DNA of 64,000 bases, from positions 310,001-374,000 of the forward strand of contig NZ_JAQGCZ010000004.1 in assembly GCF_027706845.1 (NCBI RefSeq), written 5' to 3'. The position numbers and the translations under genes are program-made. A model generated the notes under the pieces. That model did no database searches and had not been told where the DNA came from. It saw only the letters and a program-made list of their open reading frames with translations. This document shows, piece after piece, positions 15,398 to 23,967 of this stretch; position 1 is the first letter of the stretch, and the number at the start of each line of letters is the position of its first letter. Source of the stretch: Mycolicibacterium sp. BiH015 (lineage in GTDB: Bacteria > Actinomycetota > Actinomycetes > Mycobacteriales > Mycobacteriaceae).

Positions 15398-16489
15398 GTG
15401 GGGGACGGCACCGCGGACATCGGGTTGTTGCTGCGCCAGTGGTGGAATCAGCGCGACGAGTATCAGTGGCGGATCGATTTCCTGCGCACCCGCGGCCTGC
15501 TGAAGATCCTGCGCTGGTTGATCGCCGGTATCGGCGCCGTGATGGGGGCGCTCTCGGCGGTCAACGTCTTCTTTCCGCCCGGCGCCGACGGCATGCTGTT
15601 TCGCATCGGATGGGCGCTCACGGCAGTTGGCTCGCTGGCGTGGGCGGTGCGCTGGGCGTTTCTGCCATGGCCGACGGTTCGGGAGTCGGCGGCGATGTTG
15701 GTGTACGTCGACGTGCTCATCACGCTGTCGGCGCTGATGTTCGGCGATCCTAATTTCGCGATGTCGGGAATCCCGCTCCTGCTCTGCGCGGGTGGCTACG
15801 TGGTGTTCTTCCACGGTCCGCGACTGCACCTGTTCCACATCGCCTGGAGCGCGGTCGCCGTTGGCGGCATTGCGGTGTGGCTGGCCAGCGCCTACCCCGA
15901 TTACGGGTTCCAGGTCGGGGTGTCCCGTGCCGTCATCGCGCTGGTGGTCACCGTCTGCATCCTGCCCGCGCTGCAGTTCGGATTCTGGTTGCTGCAGGGC
16001 AGCTCCAAGCAATCGCTGACCGATCCGCTGACCGAACTGACCAATCGGCGCGGTCTGGCCGTGTCGGTGAAGCGGCTCAACGAACGCGCTTCCGCCGAGA
16101 CGACGCTGTGTGCCCTGATGATGGATCTCGACGGTTTCAAAGGGATCAACGACACCCTGGGGCATGCGGTCGGCGACGAGGTCCTGATCCGCACGGCGCG
16201 CCAGATCAGAGAATGCGTCCGCGATGACACCGTCGTCATCCGTTGGGGTGGCGAGGAATTCCTGGTCGTGGACCGGTTGCCGGAGCGTGAGATCGGGTTG
16301 CTCGCCGAACGGATCCGGGCGGCGATCGCGGCGCCTGCCCAACCGACGGTGACGGTCAGCATCGGGCTGGCAACCGACACCTGCGCCGGTCCTGAGCTCA
16401 TGGACGTCATCGACGCGGCGGACGCCGCGATGTACCGAGCCAAGGCGTCGGGCGGGAACCGCGTGGTGGCCACCCGAGCGGTTGCCTGA
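15398..16489 (+). CDS. membrane-anchored diguanylate cyclase (GGDEF), second copy
   Basis: 363 residues from GTG. The layout copies that of the protein at 5729: a preamble RQWWNQRDEYQWRIDFLRTRGLLK, six or so membrane segments, then a GGDEF domain (TDPLTELTNRRGL, DLDGFKGINDTLGHAVGD) with GGEEF at the active site. It should make cyclic di-GMP if active. No EAL domain is present here. It ends six bases from the convergent hydrolase gene. Confidence 0.86.
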   Translation: MGDGTADIGLLLRQWWNQRDEYQWRIDFLRTRGLLKILRWLIAGIGAVMGALSAVNVFFPPGADGMLFRIGWALTAVGSLAWAVRWAFLPWPTVRESAAMLVYVDVLITLSALMFGDPNFAMSGIPLLLCAGGYVVFFHGPRLHLFHIAWSAVAVGGIAVWLASAYPDYGFQVGVSRAVIALVVTVCILPALQFGFWLLQGSSKQSLTDPLTELTNRRGLAVSVKRLNERASAETTLCALMMDLDGFKGINDTLGHAVGDEVLIRTARQIRECVRDDTVVIRWGGEEFLVVDRLPEREIGLLAERIRAAIAAPAQPTVTVSIGLATDTCAGPELMDVIDAADAAMYRAKASGGNRVVATRAVA

Positions 16490-16495
16490 ACGTCG

Positions 16496-17464
16496 TCAAA
16501 GCTTTTGATGCAGAGCCTGTTTGGTTTCTCTACGCAGATGTTGCGCCAGAAACGCGAGCACGTCGTCGGCCTTCGCGAAGCCGCCGAGGTGACTCTCGTC
16601 GGGCATCAGCAGAAGCTCGACGTCGGGCAGGTGCTCGGCGGCCGCCTGCGCGTCGGCCAGGCCGATGATCGAGTCGGCGTCGCCGTGCCACCATTGCACC
16701 GGGACCTTGACGTCGGCAAGCCGAAAACCCCAGTCGACGCCGAACAGTCGGGCGTCGTCGAGCAGGGCCTGGAATCGCCCGTTGGCGACGTGCACGATGT
16801 CGTCGATGAACATCGCCTCGATCTCCGGGTTGGCGAAGACGCGCTTGTCGCCGTCGGGCATTGCCGCGGCCAGCCCCGAGTACGCGAGATGAGCCAGCGG
16901 GATCACCGGGGTCAGCATGCCCGCGGTCACCGCGGCGAACGGCCGGCGCAACGCCGAGGTCACCCAGGACATCTTGCGGGCCAACGCGATTGCTCCGCTG
17001 CACGTCGCGTCGGGTCCTACCGACGGTGTGACGCCGCCGAGCACGGCGACAGCGGCGACGCGGTCCTTGAGTGCCGGCATCCCGGCGCACGACAGCGCGT
17101 ACGGTCCGCCGCCGGACAACCCGGCGACGCCGAGCTTGTCGGCGCCGAGCACGTCGGCGACATGGGCCATGTCGGTCGCCCAGTCCCCGATCCGCTCGTA
17201 GCGATGGGCGTCGCTGAGCCCCGCCCCCGCGCGCTCCACAAGGACCACCCGCAGCCCTAGCCTCTCGGCCGCCCGCCGGCCGACGATCGGGAGCTGCCTG
17301 CGGCCGCCCGGGGTGCCGTGGAACCACAGCACGACGGGACCGGTCGGATCGCCGAACTCGGCGTAGCCGAGCCGTCGGCCGCCGGGCAGGAAGAACGTGC
17401 CCTCGGCGCGGGGCGGTTCACAACGGGGGACGCCCGGTGGGTGGCGCCACGGGTTGGAAAGCAT
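16496..17464 (-). CDS. alpha/beta hydrolase
   Basis: 322 residues from the ATG at 17464. The oxyanion loop LWFHGTPGGRRQ, the nucleophile elbow GLSGGGPY, and a late Asp (WHGDADSIIG) and His (DESHLGGF) give a full catalytic set. No signal peptide is present. The substrate cannot be read from the sequence; esterase, lipase or C-C hydrolase activity are all possible. It stands alone between the GGDEF gene and the AhpD-like gene. Confidence 0.85.
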   Translation of the reverse strand: MLSNPWRHPPGVPRCEPPRAEGTFFLPGGRRLGYAEFGDPTGPVVLWFHGTPGGRRQLPIVGRRAAERLGLRVVLVERAGAGLSDAHRYERIGDWATDMAHVADVLGADKLGVAGLSGGGPYALSCAGMPALKDRVAAVAVLGGVTPSVGPDATCSGAIALARKMSWVTSALRRPFAAVTAGMLTPVIPLAHLAYSGLAAAMPDGDKRVFANPEIEAMFIDDIVHVANGRFQALLDDARLFGVDWGFRLADVKVPVQWWHGDADSIIGLADAQAAAEHLPDVELLLMPDESHLGGFAKADDVLAFLAQHLRRETKQALHQKL

Positions 17465-17531
17465 GGACGAATGGTAGCGGCAGGGTTTACACCTGCGGAC
17501 GGCTGTGTCATGCCGGTGCCGCTCGCGGCCG

Positions 17532-18077
17532 TCAGTCCGGGAAGTCCAGCGGCACCTGCAGCGTCGAGATCGTCGCCGCCAGGCCGTCGTATTGCGCTGC
17601 AAGCAAACAGAATTCGATCAGCTGCGGCTTCGTGAAATGCCCGGCCAGCTGCTGCCACGTCTCGGGGGAGACGCCGCGCGTGACGACGAACTCGTCGGTC
17701 GCGGTGATCAGGATCCGTTCCCGGTCGGTCAGGCCCTCGGCGTCAGGACCGGTGAAGATCCGGTCCTGGGTCAGCTTGTCCAGGCCGCGCGAGCGCGCGA
17801 GCCTGCGGTGCTGCTGCAATTCGTACTCGCAACCACGCAGGTGCCCTACGCGCAGGATCACGAACTCGGCGTCGCGGCGGGACAGCTTGCCTGCGTAGAG
17901 CAGATATGCCGACAGCGGCAGCCACACCAAAAACAGGGACCGGTGCCTGCCGAGCACATTCATCAGGCTGAATCGGGGGCGCCGGATTCCGCGGGCGCCC
18001 ACCTTCGCGATCACCCAGTTGAGCGGGCCGAGGTCCTTGAAACCACCGGGCGGTATGCGTGCGGGGGGTGTTGTCAT
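17532..18077 (-). CDS. carboxymuconolactone decarboxylase/AhpD-fold protein (Rv0464c-like)
   Basis: 181 residues from an ATG overlapping the ramB stop by four bases (ATGA), so it is co-transcribed with ramB. The AhpD-like core is LSRRDAEFVILRVGHLRGCEYELQQHRRLARSRGL. Only one of the two cysteines of the peroxidase CxxC motif is present (RGCEYE), so simple alkyl-hydroperoxidase chemistry is doubtful. The position matches Rv0464c. The longer frame upstream runs inside ramB and is not coding. Confidence 0.8.
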   Translation of the reverse strand: MTTPPARIPPGGFKDLGPLNWVIAKVGARGIRRPRFSLMNVLGRHRSLFLVWLPLSAYLLYAGKLSRRDAEFVILRVGHLRGCEYELQQHRRLARSRGLDKLTQDRIFTGPDAEGLTDRERILITATDEFVVTRGVSPETWQQLAGHFTKPQLIEFCLLAAQYDGLAATISTLQVPLDFPD

Positions 18078-19507
18078 GACTGCCTCACCAGGTACGGCGA
18101 CACCGTCGAGCGGTGCTCGTCGACGTCGAGTGCGCGGCCCAGAGCGGGGAACGCGCGCTGCGGACAGTTGTCCCGCTCGCACACCCGGCACCCGGCGCCG
18201 ATCGGCGTCGCCGGCACGTTGGGATCACCGGTCACCAGGCCTTCCGAATAGACCAGCCGCTGCGCGTGACGTAGTTCGCAGCCCAGGCCGATCGCGAACG
18301 TCTTACCCGGCTGACCATAGCGCGCCGCACGCCTCTCCACTGTCCGCGCCACCCACATGTAATGACGCCCATCCGGCATCTCGGCGATCTGCACCAGGAT
18401 CTTGCCGGGGTTGGCGAAGGTTTCGTAGACGTTCCACAACGGACATGTGCCGCCGCTGGATGAGAAGTGAAAGCCGGTGGCGGACTGCCGTTTCGACATG
18501 TTGCCGGCCCGGTCGACCCGGACGAAGGAGAACGGGACACCCCGCATCGACGGCCGCTGCAGGGTTGAGAGCCGGTGACAGATGGTCTCGTAGCTCACCG
18601 CGTAGTAGGCGGACAGCCGCTCGATGTCGTAGCGGAACTGTTCCGCCACGCCGTGGAACTGTCCGTACGGCAGCACCGTCGCGGCGGCGAAGTAGTTGGC
18701 CAGGCCCATCCGCGCCAGCTTCCTGGACTCCTCGCTGGTGAAGTGGCCCTCCTCGACGAGCCTGTCGATCAGATCACCGCACTCCAGGTAGGCGAGTTCG
18801 GCCGCCATCCGGAACACCCGCTGGCCGGAGGACATGTGTGCACCGATCTCCAAGCGTTTGGTCGCGGGGTCGTAGCGGTGCAGGACGCCCTCACCCAGAT
18901 CGACGCTGCGAATGACGGTGACGCCGTGGACGAATCGCAACCGGTCGGTCAGGTCGCCGGCCAGATCGCCACGGTGCACCCGCATGTCGGCGGTGAGTTC
19001 CTCGGCCGCGGTGTCGAGATCGTGCAGATAGTTCTGCCGCTGATAGAAGTAGTCGCGAACTTCCTCGTGCGGCATCGAGATGGATCCGGAGCCGCTGCCT
19101 CCCGAACTGCCGACGTGGAACCGGTCTTCGGTGGCGGCGGCCAGTTGTGTGGTCGTGAGCTGATATCGACGGTGCAGGTTGACCATCGCGCGTGCCAGCG
19201 CAGGATGTGCGCCGACCATGTCGGCGACCTCGGCCGGATCGACGTCGACATCGAGGTCGCGATCCATGACGACCTCGCGGAGCTCGGCGATCAGGCGGGT
19301 GTCGTCCTGCGAGGCGAAGAACGTCGCGTCCACCCCGAACACCTCGGTGATGCGGAGCAGCACGGCCACCGTCAACGGCCTCACGTCATGTTCGATCTGG
19401 TTCAGATAGCTGGGGGAGATCTCCAGCATCTGCGCGAGCGCGGCCTGGCTGAACCCGCGCTCGTTGCGAAGCTGCCGCACCCGTCCCCCGACGAAGATCT
19501 TGGCCAC
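18074..19507 (-). CDS. ramB: RamB, regulator of acetate and glyoxylate metabolism
   Basis: 477 residues from the GTG at 19507, the start that agrees with the M. tuberculosis protein (Rv0465c, about 474). An N-terminal XRE helix-turn-helix (VRQLRNERGFSQAALAQMLEISPSYLNQIE) is followed by a region with LECGDLIDRLVEEGHF and a C-terminal cysteine-rich section (GAGCRVCERDNCPQRAFP) that could bind a metal or cluster. In M. tuberculosis RamB controls icl1 and its own gene. Here icl lies one gene away on the other strand, and a perfect palindrome sits in its own promoter. Confidence 0.92.
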   Translation of the reverse strand: MAKIFVGGRVRQLRNERGFSQAALAQMLEISPSYLNQIEHDVRPLTVAVLLRITEVFGVDATFFASQDDTRLIAELREVVMDRDLDVDVDPAEVADMVGAHPALARAMVNLHRRYQLTTTQLAAATEDRFHVGSSGGSGSGSISMPHEEVRDYFYQRQNYLHDLDTAAEELTADMRVHRGDLAGDLTDRLRFVHGVTVIRSVDLGEGVLHRYDPATKRLEIGAHMSSGQRVFRMAAELAYLECGDLIDRLVEEGHFTSEESRKLARMGLANYFAAATVLPYGQFHGVAEQFRYDIERLSAYYAVSYETICHRLSTLQRPSMRGVPFSFVRVDRAGNMSKRQSATGFHFSSSGGTCPLWNVYETFANPGKILVQIAEMPDGRHYMWVARTVERRAARYGQPGKTFAIGLGCELRHAQRLVYSEGLVTGDPNVPATPIGAGCRVCERDNCPQRAFPALGRALDVDEHRSTVSPYLVRQS

Positions 19508-19538
19508 GAGGACCAGCCTAGACAGTGTTGTGAAGACT

Positions 19539-19558
19539 TGCGAAGTGCGCACTTCGCA
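19539..19558. promoter_or_regulatory. 20-bp perfect palindrome between ramB and the thioesterase gene
   Basis: TGCGAAGTGC is directly followed by its exact complement GCACTTCGCA. It lies 32 bases before the ramB GTG and 12 bases before the ATG of the divergent gene, so a bound protein would cover both promoters. The half-site TTGCGAA/TTCGCAA recurs upstream of icl. Autoregulation by RamB is the simplest reading. Confidence 0.65.
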
Positions 19559-19569
19559 GGATTGGCACC

Positions 19570-20427
19570 ATGGTCGCTGTGGCAGGATCGGAGTCCGTGA
19601 GCACCAAGGACGTGTCCGGGAAGAAGTCCGGCACCGGGCTGTCGAAGACGATGATGCCCGTCCCCGAAGGGCACCCGGATGTCTTCGACATCCAGTGGCC
19701 GTTGCGGGTCGCGGACGTCGACCGCGAGGGCAGGCTCAAATTCGACGCGGCGACCCGGCATATCCAGGACATCGGCACCGATCAGCTCCGGGAGATGGGC
19801 TACGAGGAGACCCATCCGCTGTGGATCGTGCGCCGCACCATGATCGACATGATCGAGCCCATCGTCTTCAAGGACATTCTGCGGCTGCGGCGCTGGTGTT
19901 CGGGGACCTCGAATCGGTGGTGCGAGATGCGGGTGCGCATCGACGGTCGTAAGGGCGGCCTCGTCGAATCCGAGGCCTTCTGGATCAACATCAACAGGGA
20001 GACGCAGGGGCCCGCGCGTATTTCCGACGACTTCATCGATGGCCTGCGACGGACCACCAGCGAGAGCCGTTTGCGCTGGAAGGCCTACTTGAAGCCGGGC
20101 ACCCGCGAGGATGCGGAGCACATCCGCGACTACCCGGTGCGCGTCAGTGACATCGACATTTTCGACCACATGAACAACTCCGTGTACTGGAGCGTGGTGG
20201 AGGACTACCTCTACTCGCAGCCCGAGCTGATGCGAGCCCCGCTGCGCGTGACCATCGAGCACGATCTGCCGGTGGCGCTCGGCGACAAACTGGAGATCAT
20301 CCGGCACGTCTATCCGGCGGGCTCCACCGACAAATTCGGCGAAGATCTCAGCGATCGGGCTGTTACAACGCTCACATATGTGGTCGGCGAGGACGTCAAA
20401 GCAGTCGCGTCCATCTTCGCGCTCTGA
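19570..20427 (+). CDS. acyl-ACP thioesterase-domain protein (Rv0466-like)
   Basis: 285 residues from ATG (AGGA lies 8 bases upstream); a GTG at 19597 with a GGAG site is an equally good start and closer in length to Rv0466. The double hotdog layout is visible: the first half has DIDRE-like VADVDREGRLKFDAATRHIQDIG, the second VRVSDIDIFDHMNNSVYWSVVEDYL. Such enzymes release fatty acids from acyl carrier protein or CoA. It is divergent from ramB and upstream of icl, so it may belong to the same acetate/fatty-acid regulon. Confidence 0.85.
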   Translation: MVAVAGSESVSTKDVSGKKSGTGLSKTMMPVPEGHPDVFDIQWPLRVADVDREGRLKFDAATRHIQDIGTDQLREMGYEETHPLWIVRRTMIDMIEPIVFKDILRLRRWCSGTSNRWCEMRVRIDGRKGGLVESEAFWININRETQGPARISDDFIDGLRRTTSESRLRWKAYLKPGTREDAEHIRDYPVRVSDIDIFDHMNNSVYWSVVEDYLYSQPELMRAPLRVTIEHDLPVALGDKLEIIRHVYPAGSTDKFGEDLSDRAVTTLTYVVGEDVKAVASIFAL

Positions 20428-20442
20428 CTCATCTCATTCAAA

Positions 20443-20487
20443 CAGTACGGCCGTACTGACCTGCGAATATTCGCTACTCGCGAGTAG
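20443..20487. promoter_or_regulatory. three adjacent palindromes upstream of icl
   Basis: Three perfect palindromes lie side by side: CAGTACGGCCGTACTG (20443-20458), GCGAATATTCGC (20463-20474) and CTACTCGCGAGTAG (20474-20487). They fall in the 281-base gap between the thioesterase and icl genes, about 220-265 bases before the icl ATG. They differ in sequence, so up to three regulators could bind. They are too GC-symmetrical and lack T-runs, which argues against a terminator. Confidence 0.6.
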
Positions 20488-20516
20488 ATTCTGAACCGTT
20501 TCAGTCACAACGAGCC

Positions 20517-20562
20517 TTTGCAATATTCGCAACTTGGCGGAAGTTGTTGGCGAAAATTGGCA
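20517..20562. promoter_or_regulatory. RamB-like half-sites and TTGGCG direct repeats upstream of icl
   Basis: TTTGCAA (20517-20523) and TTCGCAA (20526-20532) lie close together and recall the TTTGCAA core of corynebacterial RamB sites (from memory) and the ramB palindrome at 19539. They are followed by TTGGCG at 20534-20539 and 20547-20552 and a partial copy at 20557. The region most likely holds the regulated icl promoter. Confidence 0.45.
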
Positions 20563-20708
20563 TGCGAAACTGGTGGACCTGCGGTTATAGCGTGATGCAT
20601 CCTCGGATTAGCAAGCCGGCGAACCAGCTGGCGCGTTAACAACACACTGTGGCGACAGAGCAGGCAGTAGGACCGCCACCGTTTTGCAGAATGAAGGAGC
20701 AGGCCGTC

Positions 20709-22001
20709 ATGACCAAGTCGACCGTCGGAACGCCGAAGTCCCCGGAGCAGATCCAGCACGACTGGGACCACAATCCTCGCTGGAAGGACGTCACCCGCAC
20801 CTACACCCCGGCCGACGTCGTCGCCCTGCAGGGCCACGTCGTCGAGGAGCACACGCTGGCCCGTCGCGGCGCCGAGGTGCTGTGGGAACAGCTGCACGAA
20901 ATGGACTTCGTCAACTCGCTCGGAGCGCTGACCGGCAACATGGCCGTCCAGCAGGTGCGCGCCGGCCTGAAGGCCATCTACCTGTCGGGTTGGCAGGTCG
21001 CCGGTGACGCGAACCTCTCCGGGCACACCTACCCCGACCAGAGCCTCTACCCGGCCAACTCGGTGCCGCAGGTCATCCGCCGGATCAACAACGCGCTGCT
21101 GCGCGCCGACGAGATCGCCAAGGTCGAGGGCGACACCTCCGTCGAGAACTGGCTCGCGCCGATCGTCGCCGACGGTGAAGCCGGCTTCGGTGGCGCGCTG
21201 AACGTCTACGAACTGCAGAAGGCGATGATCGCCGCCGGCGTCGCAGGCTCGCACTGGGAAGACCAGCTCGCTTCGGAGAAGAAGTGCGGCCACCTCGGCG
21301 GCAAGGTGCTCATCCCGACCCAGCAGCACATCCGCACCCTGACCTCGGCCCGCCTCGCGGCCGACGTCGCCGGCGTGCCCACCGTCGTCATCGCCCGTAC
21401 CGACGCCGAGGCCGCCACGCTGATCACCTCCGACGTCGACGAGCGCGATCAGCCGTTCATCACCGGTGAGCGCACCGCCGAAGGCTTCTACCGCGTGAAG
21501 AACGGCCTCGAGCCGTGCATCGCCCGTGCTCGTGCCTACGCGCCGTACTCCGACCTGATCTGGATGGAGACCGGCACGCCGGATCTCGAGCTGGCCAAGA
21601 AGTTCGCCGAGGGCGTCAAGAGCGAGTTCCCGGACCAGATGCTGGCCTACAACTGCTCGCCGTCGTTCAACTGGAAGAAGCACCTCGACGACGCGACGAT
21701 CGCGAAGTTCCAGAAGGAGCTCGGCGCGATGGGCTTCAAGTTCCAGTTCATCACCCTCGCCGGCTTCCACGCCCTGAACTACTCGATGTTCGATCTGGCC
21801 CACGGCTACGCCCGCAACCAGATGAGCGCCTACGTCGAGCTGCAGGAGCGCGAGTTCGCCGCCGAAGAGCGTGGCTACACCGCCACCAAGCACCAACGCG
21901 AAGTCGGCGCCGGCTACTTCGACCGGATCGCCACCACCGTGGATCCCACCTCGTCGACCACCGCGCTCGCGGGCTCGACCGAAGAGGGTCAGTTCCACTA
22001 A
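20709..22001 (+). CDS. icl: isocitrate lyase
   Basis: 430 residues from the ATG at 20709, which matches known mycobacterial Icl1 starts. The active-site loop KKCGH (191-195, Cys193), the substrate phrase [10 protein letters not shown] (93-102) and [10 protein letters not shown] are all intact. It splits isocitrate into glyoxylate and succinate, the first step of the glyoxylate shunt, and in mycobacteria also works as methylisocitrate lyase. A strong hairpin terminator follows, so it is probably transcribed mostly alone, under the palindrome-rich leader. Confidence 0.97.
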   Translation: MTKSTVGTPKSPEQIQHDWDHNPRWKDVTRTYTPADVVALQGHVVEEHTLARRGAEVLWEQLHEMDFVNSLGALTGNMAVQQVRAGLKAIYLSGWQVAGDANLSGHTYPDQSLYPANSVPQVIRRINNALLRADEIAKVEGDTSVENWLAPIVADGEAGFGGALNVYELQKAMIAAGVAGSHWEDQLASEKKCGHLGGKVLIPTQQHIRTLTSARLAADVAGVPTVVIARTDAEAATLITSDVDERDQPFITGERTAEGFYRVKNGLEPCIARARAYAPYSDLIWMETGTPDLELAKKFAEGVKSEFPDQMLAYNCSPSFNWKKHLDDATIAKFQKELGAMGFKFQFITLAGFHALNYSMFDLAHGYARNQMSAYVELQEREFAAEERGYTATKHQREVGAGYFDRIATTVDPTSSTTALAGSTEEGQFH

Positions 22002-22082
22002 CGCACCGCGAGCGCGCGCGTCTGCTCGGCAACACGCCGCAAGGCGCGTACACGCAGCGCACGCTCGCACGGCTTGACAGCG

Positions 22083-22115
22083 CAGACCCCGCCCAGAAAT
22101 CTTGGGCGGGGTCTG
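22083..22115 (+). terminator. hairpin terminator after icl
   Basis: A 13-base perfect stem (CAGACCCCGCCCA with TGGGCGGGGTCTG) encloses a 7-base loop (GAAATCT). There is no U-run after it, which is common for mycobacterial terminators. It separates icl from fadB2. Confidence 0.75.
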
Positions 22116-22137
22116 ACGCATGACGAGGAGACATCAC

Positions 22138-22992
22138 TTGAGCATTGAACGAGTCGGGGTTGTGGGCGCCGGGCAGATGGGCGGCGGCATCGCCGAGGTG
22201 TGCGCGAAGGCGGGCGCCGATGTCATCGCATTCGAGCCGACCGAGGAACTGGCCGCCGCGGGCAAGGCCCGGGTGACCGCGTCGTTGGAGCGGGCCAAGT
22301 CGAAGGGCAAGCTTTCCGCCGACGACTTCGAGGTGACACTCGCGCGCCTGAGATTCACGACGGACCTCGCCGACCTCGCCGACCGTCAGCTCGTCATCGA
22401 GGCGATCGTCGAGGACGAGGCCGTCAAGGCCAAGGTTTTCGCCCAGCTCGACGAGGTCGTCACCGACCCCGACGCCGTACTGGCGTCGAACACGTCGAGC
22501 ATCCCGATCATGAAAATCGCTGCGGCGACGAAGAATCCGAGCCGGGTGTTGGGTCTGCACTTCTTCAACCCGGTACCGGTGCTGCCGCTGGTGGAACTGA
22601 TCAACACGCTCGTCACCTCCGACGAGGCCATCGCCCGCGTCGAGCAGTTCGCCGGGGAGGTACTCGGCAAGAAGGTGGTGCGCTGTGGCGACCGCTCCGG
22701 CTTCATCGTCAACGCGCTGCTCGTGCCCTACCTGCTTTCGGCGATCCGGATGGCCGAAGCCGGGGTGGCCAGCGTCGAAGACATCGACACCGCCGTCGTG
22801 GCCGGGCTCTCGCACCCGATGGGTCCGCTGCGGCTGTCCGACCTCATCGGCCTGGACACGATGAAGCTGATCGCGGACTCGATGTACGACGAGTACAAGG
22901 ATCCGAACTTCGCGCCGCCGCCCCTGCTGCAGCGCATGGTGGAAGCCGGTCAGCTCGGCAAGAAGTCGGGCAAGGGCTTTTACACCTACTAG
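22138..22992 (+). CDS. fadB2: 3-hydroxybutyryl-CoA dehydrogenase FadB2
   Basis: 284 residues from a TTG at 22138, placed 7 bases after GAGGAG; an ATG at 22120 would put that site inside the gene. The NAD motif GAGQMGGGIAEVCA, the catalytic region HFFNPVPVLPLVELI (His in LHFFNP) and the C-terminal dimer domain are complete. It oxidises 3-hydroxyacyl-CoA or reduces acetoacetyl-CoA. It follows icl as Rv0468 follows Rv0467, a pairing that fits growth on fatty acids. Confidence 0.93.
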   Translation: MSIERVGVVGAGQMGGGIAEVCAKAGADVIAFEPTEELAAAGKARVTASLERAKSKGKLSADDFEVTLARLRFTTDLADLADRQLVIEAIVEDEAVKAKVFAQLDEVVTDPDAVLASNTSSIPIMKIAAATKNPSRVLGLHFFNPVPVLPLVELINTLVTSDEAIARVEQFAGEVLGKKVVRCGDRSGFIVNALLVPYLLSAIRMAEAGVASVEDIDTAVVAGLSHPMGPLRLSDLIGLDTMKLIADSMYDEYKDPNFAPPPLLQRMVEAGQLGKKSGKGFYTY

Positions 22993-23005
22993 GCCCCGCG
23001 TCGAA

Positions 23006-23054
23006 TGCACGGTGTGTGACGAGTTCTCCCGTAATCCTCGTCAGATTCCGTGCA
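23006..23054. terminator. two-step hairpin between convergent fadB2 and ppk2
   Basis: TGCACGG (23006-23012) pairs with CCGTGCA (23048-23054), and within it TGACGAG (23017-23023) pairs with CTCGTCA (23037-23043). It fills the gap between two convergent genes and would fold equally well in both transcripts, so a bidirectional terminator is likely. Confidence 0.6.
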
Positions 23055-23070
23055 CTCGCCGCCGGGACCG

Positions 23071-23967
23071 TTAGACCGCAGCCAGCCGCTTCTTCTCTGC
23101 CTCCACGTCGAAATCCGCGGGCGGCCATGACATGTTGAGCCCTTTGAGCGCCTCGATCAGCAATTCGAGGATCGCCAGGCGGCTGTACCACTTCCGGTTG
23201 CACGGCACGATGTGCCACGGCGCGTAGTCCGTCGACGTCTGATCCAGCATGGCCTGATACGCCTGCTGGTACAGCGGCCATTTCATCCGCTCGTCGATGT
23301 CGCCGGGGTTGTACTTCCAATACTTGTCCGGCCGCTCGAGTCGCTCGGCGAGCCGCTTCTTCTGCTCGTCGAGGGACACGAACATCGCAACCTTCACCAA
23401 CGTGGTTCCGCTGTCGACGAGTTCGCGTTCGAACGCGTTGATCTCGTCATAGCGGGGCTCCCACACATCGGGCGGCACCAGGTTGTGTACCCGCACGATC
23501 AGGACGTCCTCGTAGTGGGACCGGTCGAACACCCCGATGTGGCCGGGTCGGGGCAGCGCCTTGCGGATTCTCCACAGGTAGTGGTGTGACAGTTCCTCGG
23601 GCGTCGGCTTGCCGAAGCTCTGGTAGTCGATGCCCTGCGGGTTGGCCGCTCCCACAACGTGTTTGACGATACCGCCCTTGCCCGCGGTGTCCATGCCCTG
23701 CAGCACCAGCAGCACCGAGCGCGTGTCGCCGGCACGGCTGTTGGCGTAGAGCATCTCCTGCAACTCCGCGAAGCGCACGTTGCGTTCGGCCTGCAGCGTG
23801 GGGGCGTCGGACTTGGTGCCGCGGAAACCAGGGGTGGCTGCGGCGTCGATGTCGGCGACCTTGTCGCCGGGCCGGAACATCAGCTCGGCGTGCGGCTGGT
23901 GTGTCCACAGCGTGGGGAGGTCGTCGGGCTCTTTCGTGGGGCGGGTGTCGGTCACAGCCCTACTCAA
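23071..23967 (-). CDS. ppk2: polyphosphate kinase 2 family protein
   Basis: 298 residues with Walker A GMDTAGKGG (91-99), lid/Walker B phrase FDRSHYEDVLIVRV (147-160) and the downstream RHxWKxNPGD-like element KYWKYNPGDIDERMKW. PPK2 enzymes transfer phosphate between polyphosphate and nucleotides; this single-domain form could phosphorylate ADP, GDP or AMP, and the class cannot be settled by eye. It shares eight bases with the start-side madR gene, so the two form an operon. In M. tuberculosis this position is held by the mycolate methyltransferase genes umaA and pcaA. Confidence 0.9.
   Translation of the reverse strand: MSRAVTDTRPTKEPDDLPTLWTHQPHAELMFRPGDKVADIDAAATPGFRGTKSDAPTLQAERNVRFAELQEMLYANSRAGDTRSVLLVLQGMDTAGKGGIVKHVVGAANPQGIDYQSFGKPTPEELSHHYLWRIRKALPRPGHIGVFDRSHYEDVLIVRVHNLVPPDVWEPRYDEINAFERELVDSGTTLVKVAMFVSLDEQKKRLAERLERPDKYWKYNPGDIDERMKWPLYQQAYQAMLDQTSTDYAPWHIVPCNRKWYSRLAILELLIEALKGLNMSWPPADFDVEAEKKRLAAV

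Noticed and set aside
20443..20458. CAGTACGGCCGTACTG as terminator of the thioesterase gene
   Set aside because: An uninterrupted palindrome leaves no loop and no T-run follows, so a protein-binding site is more likely.
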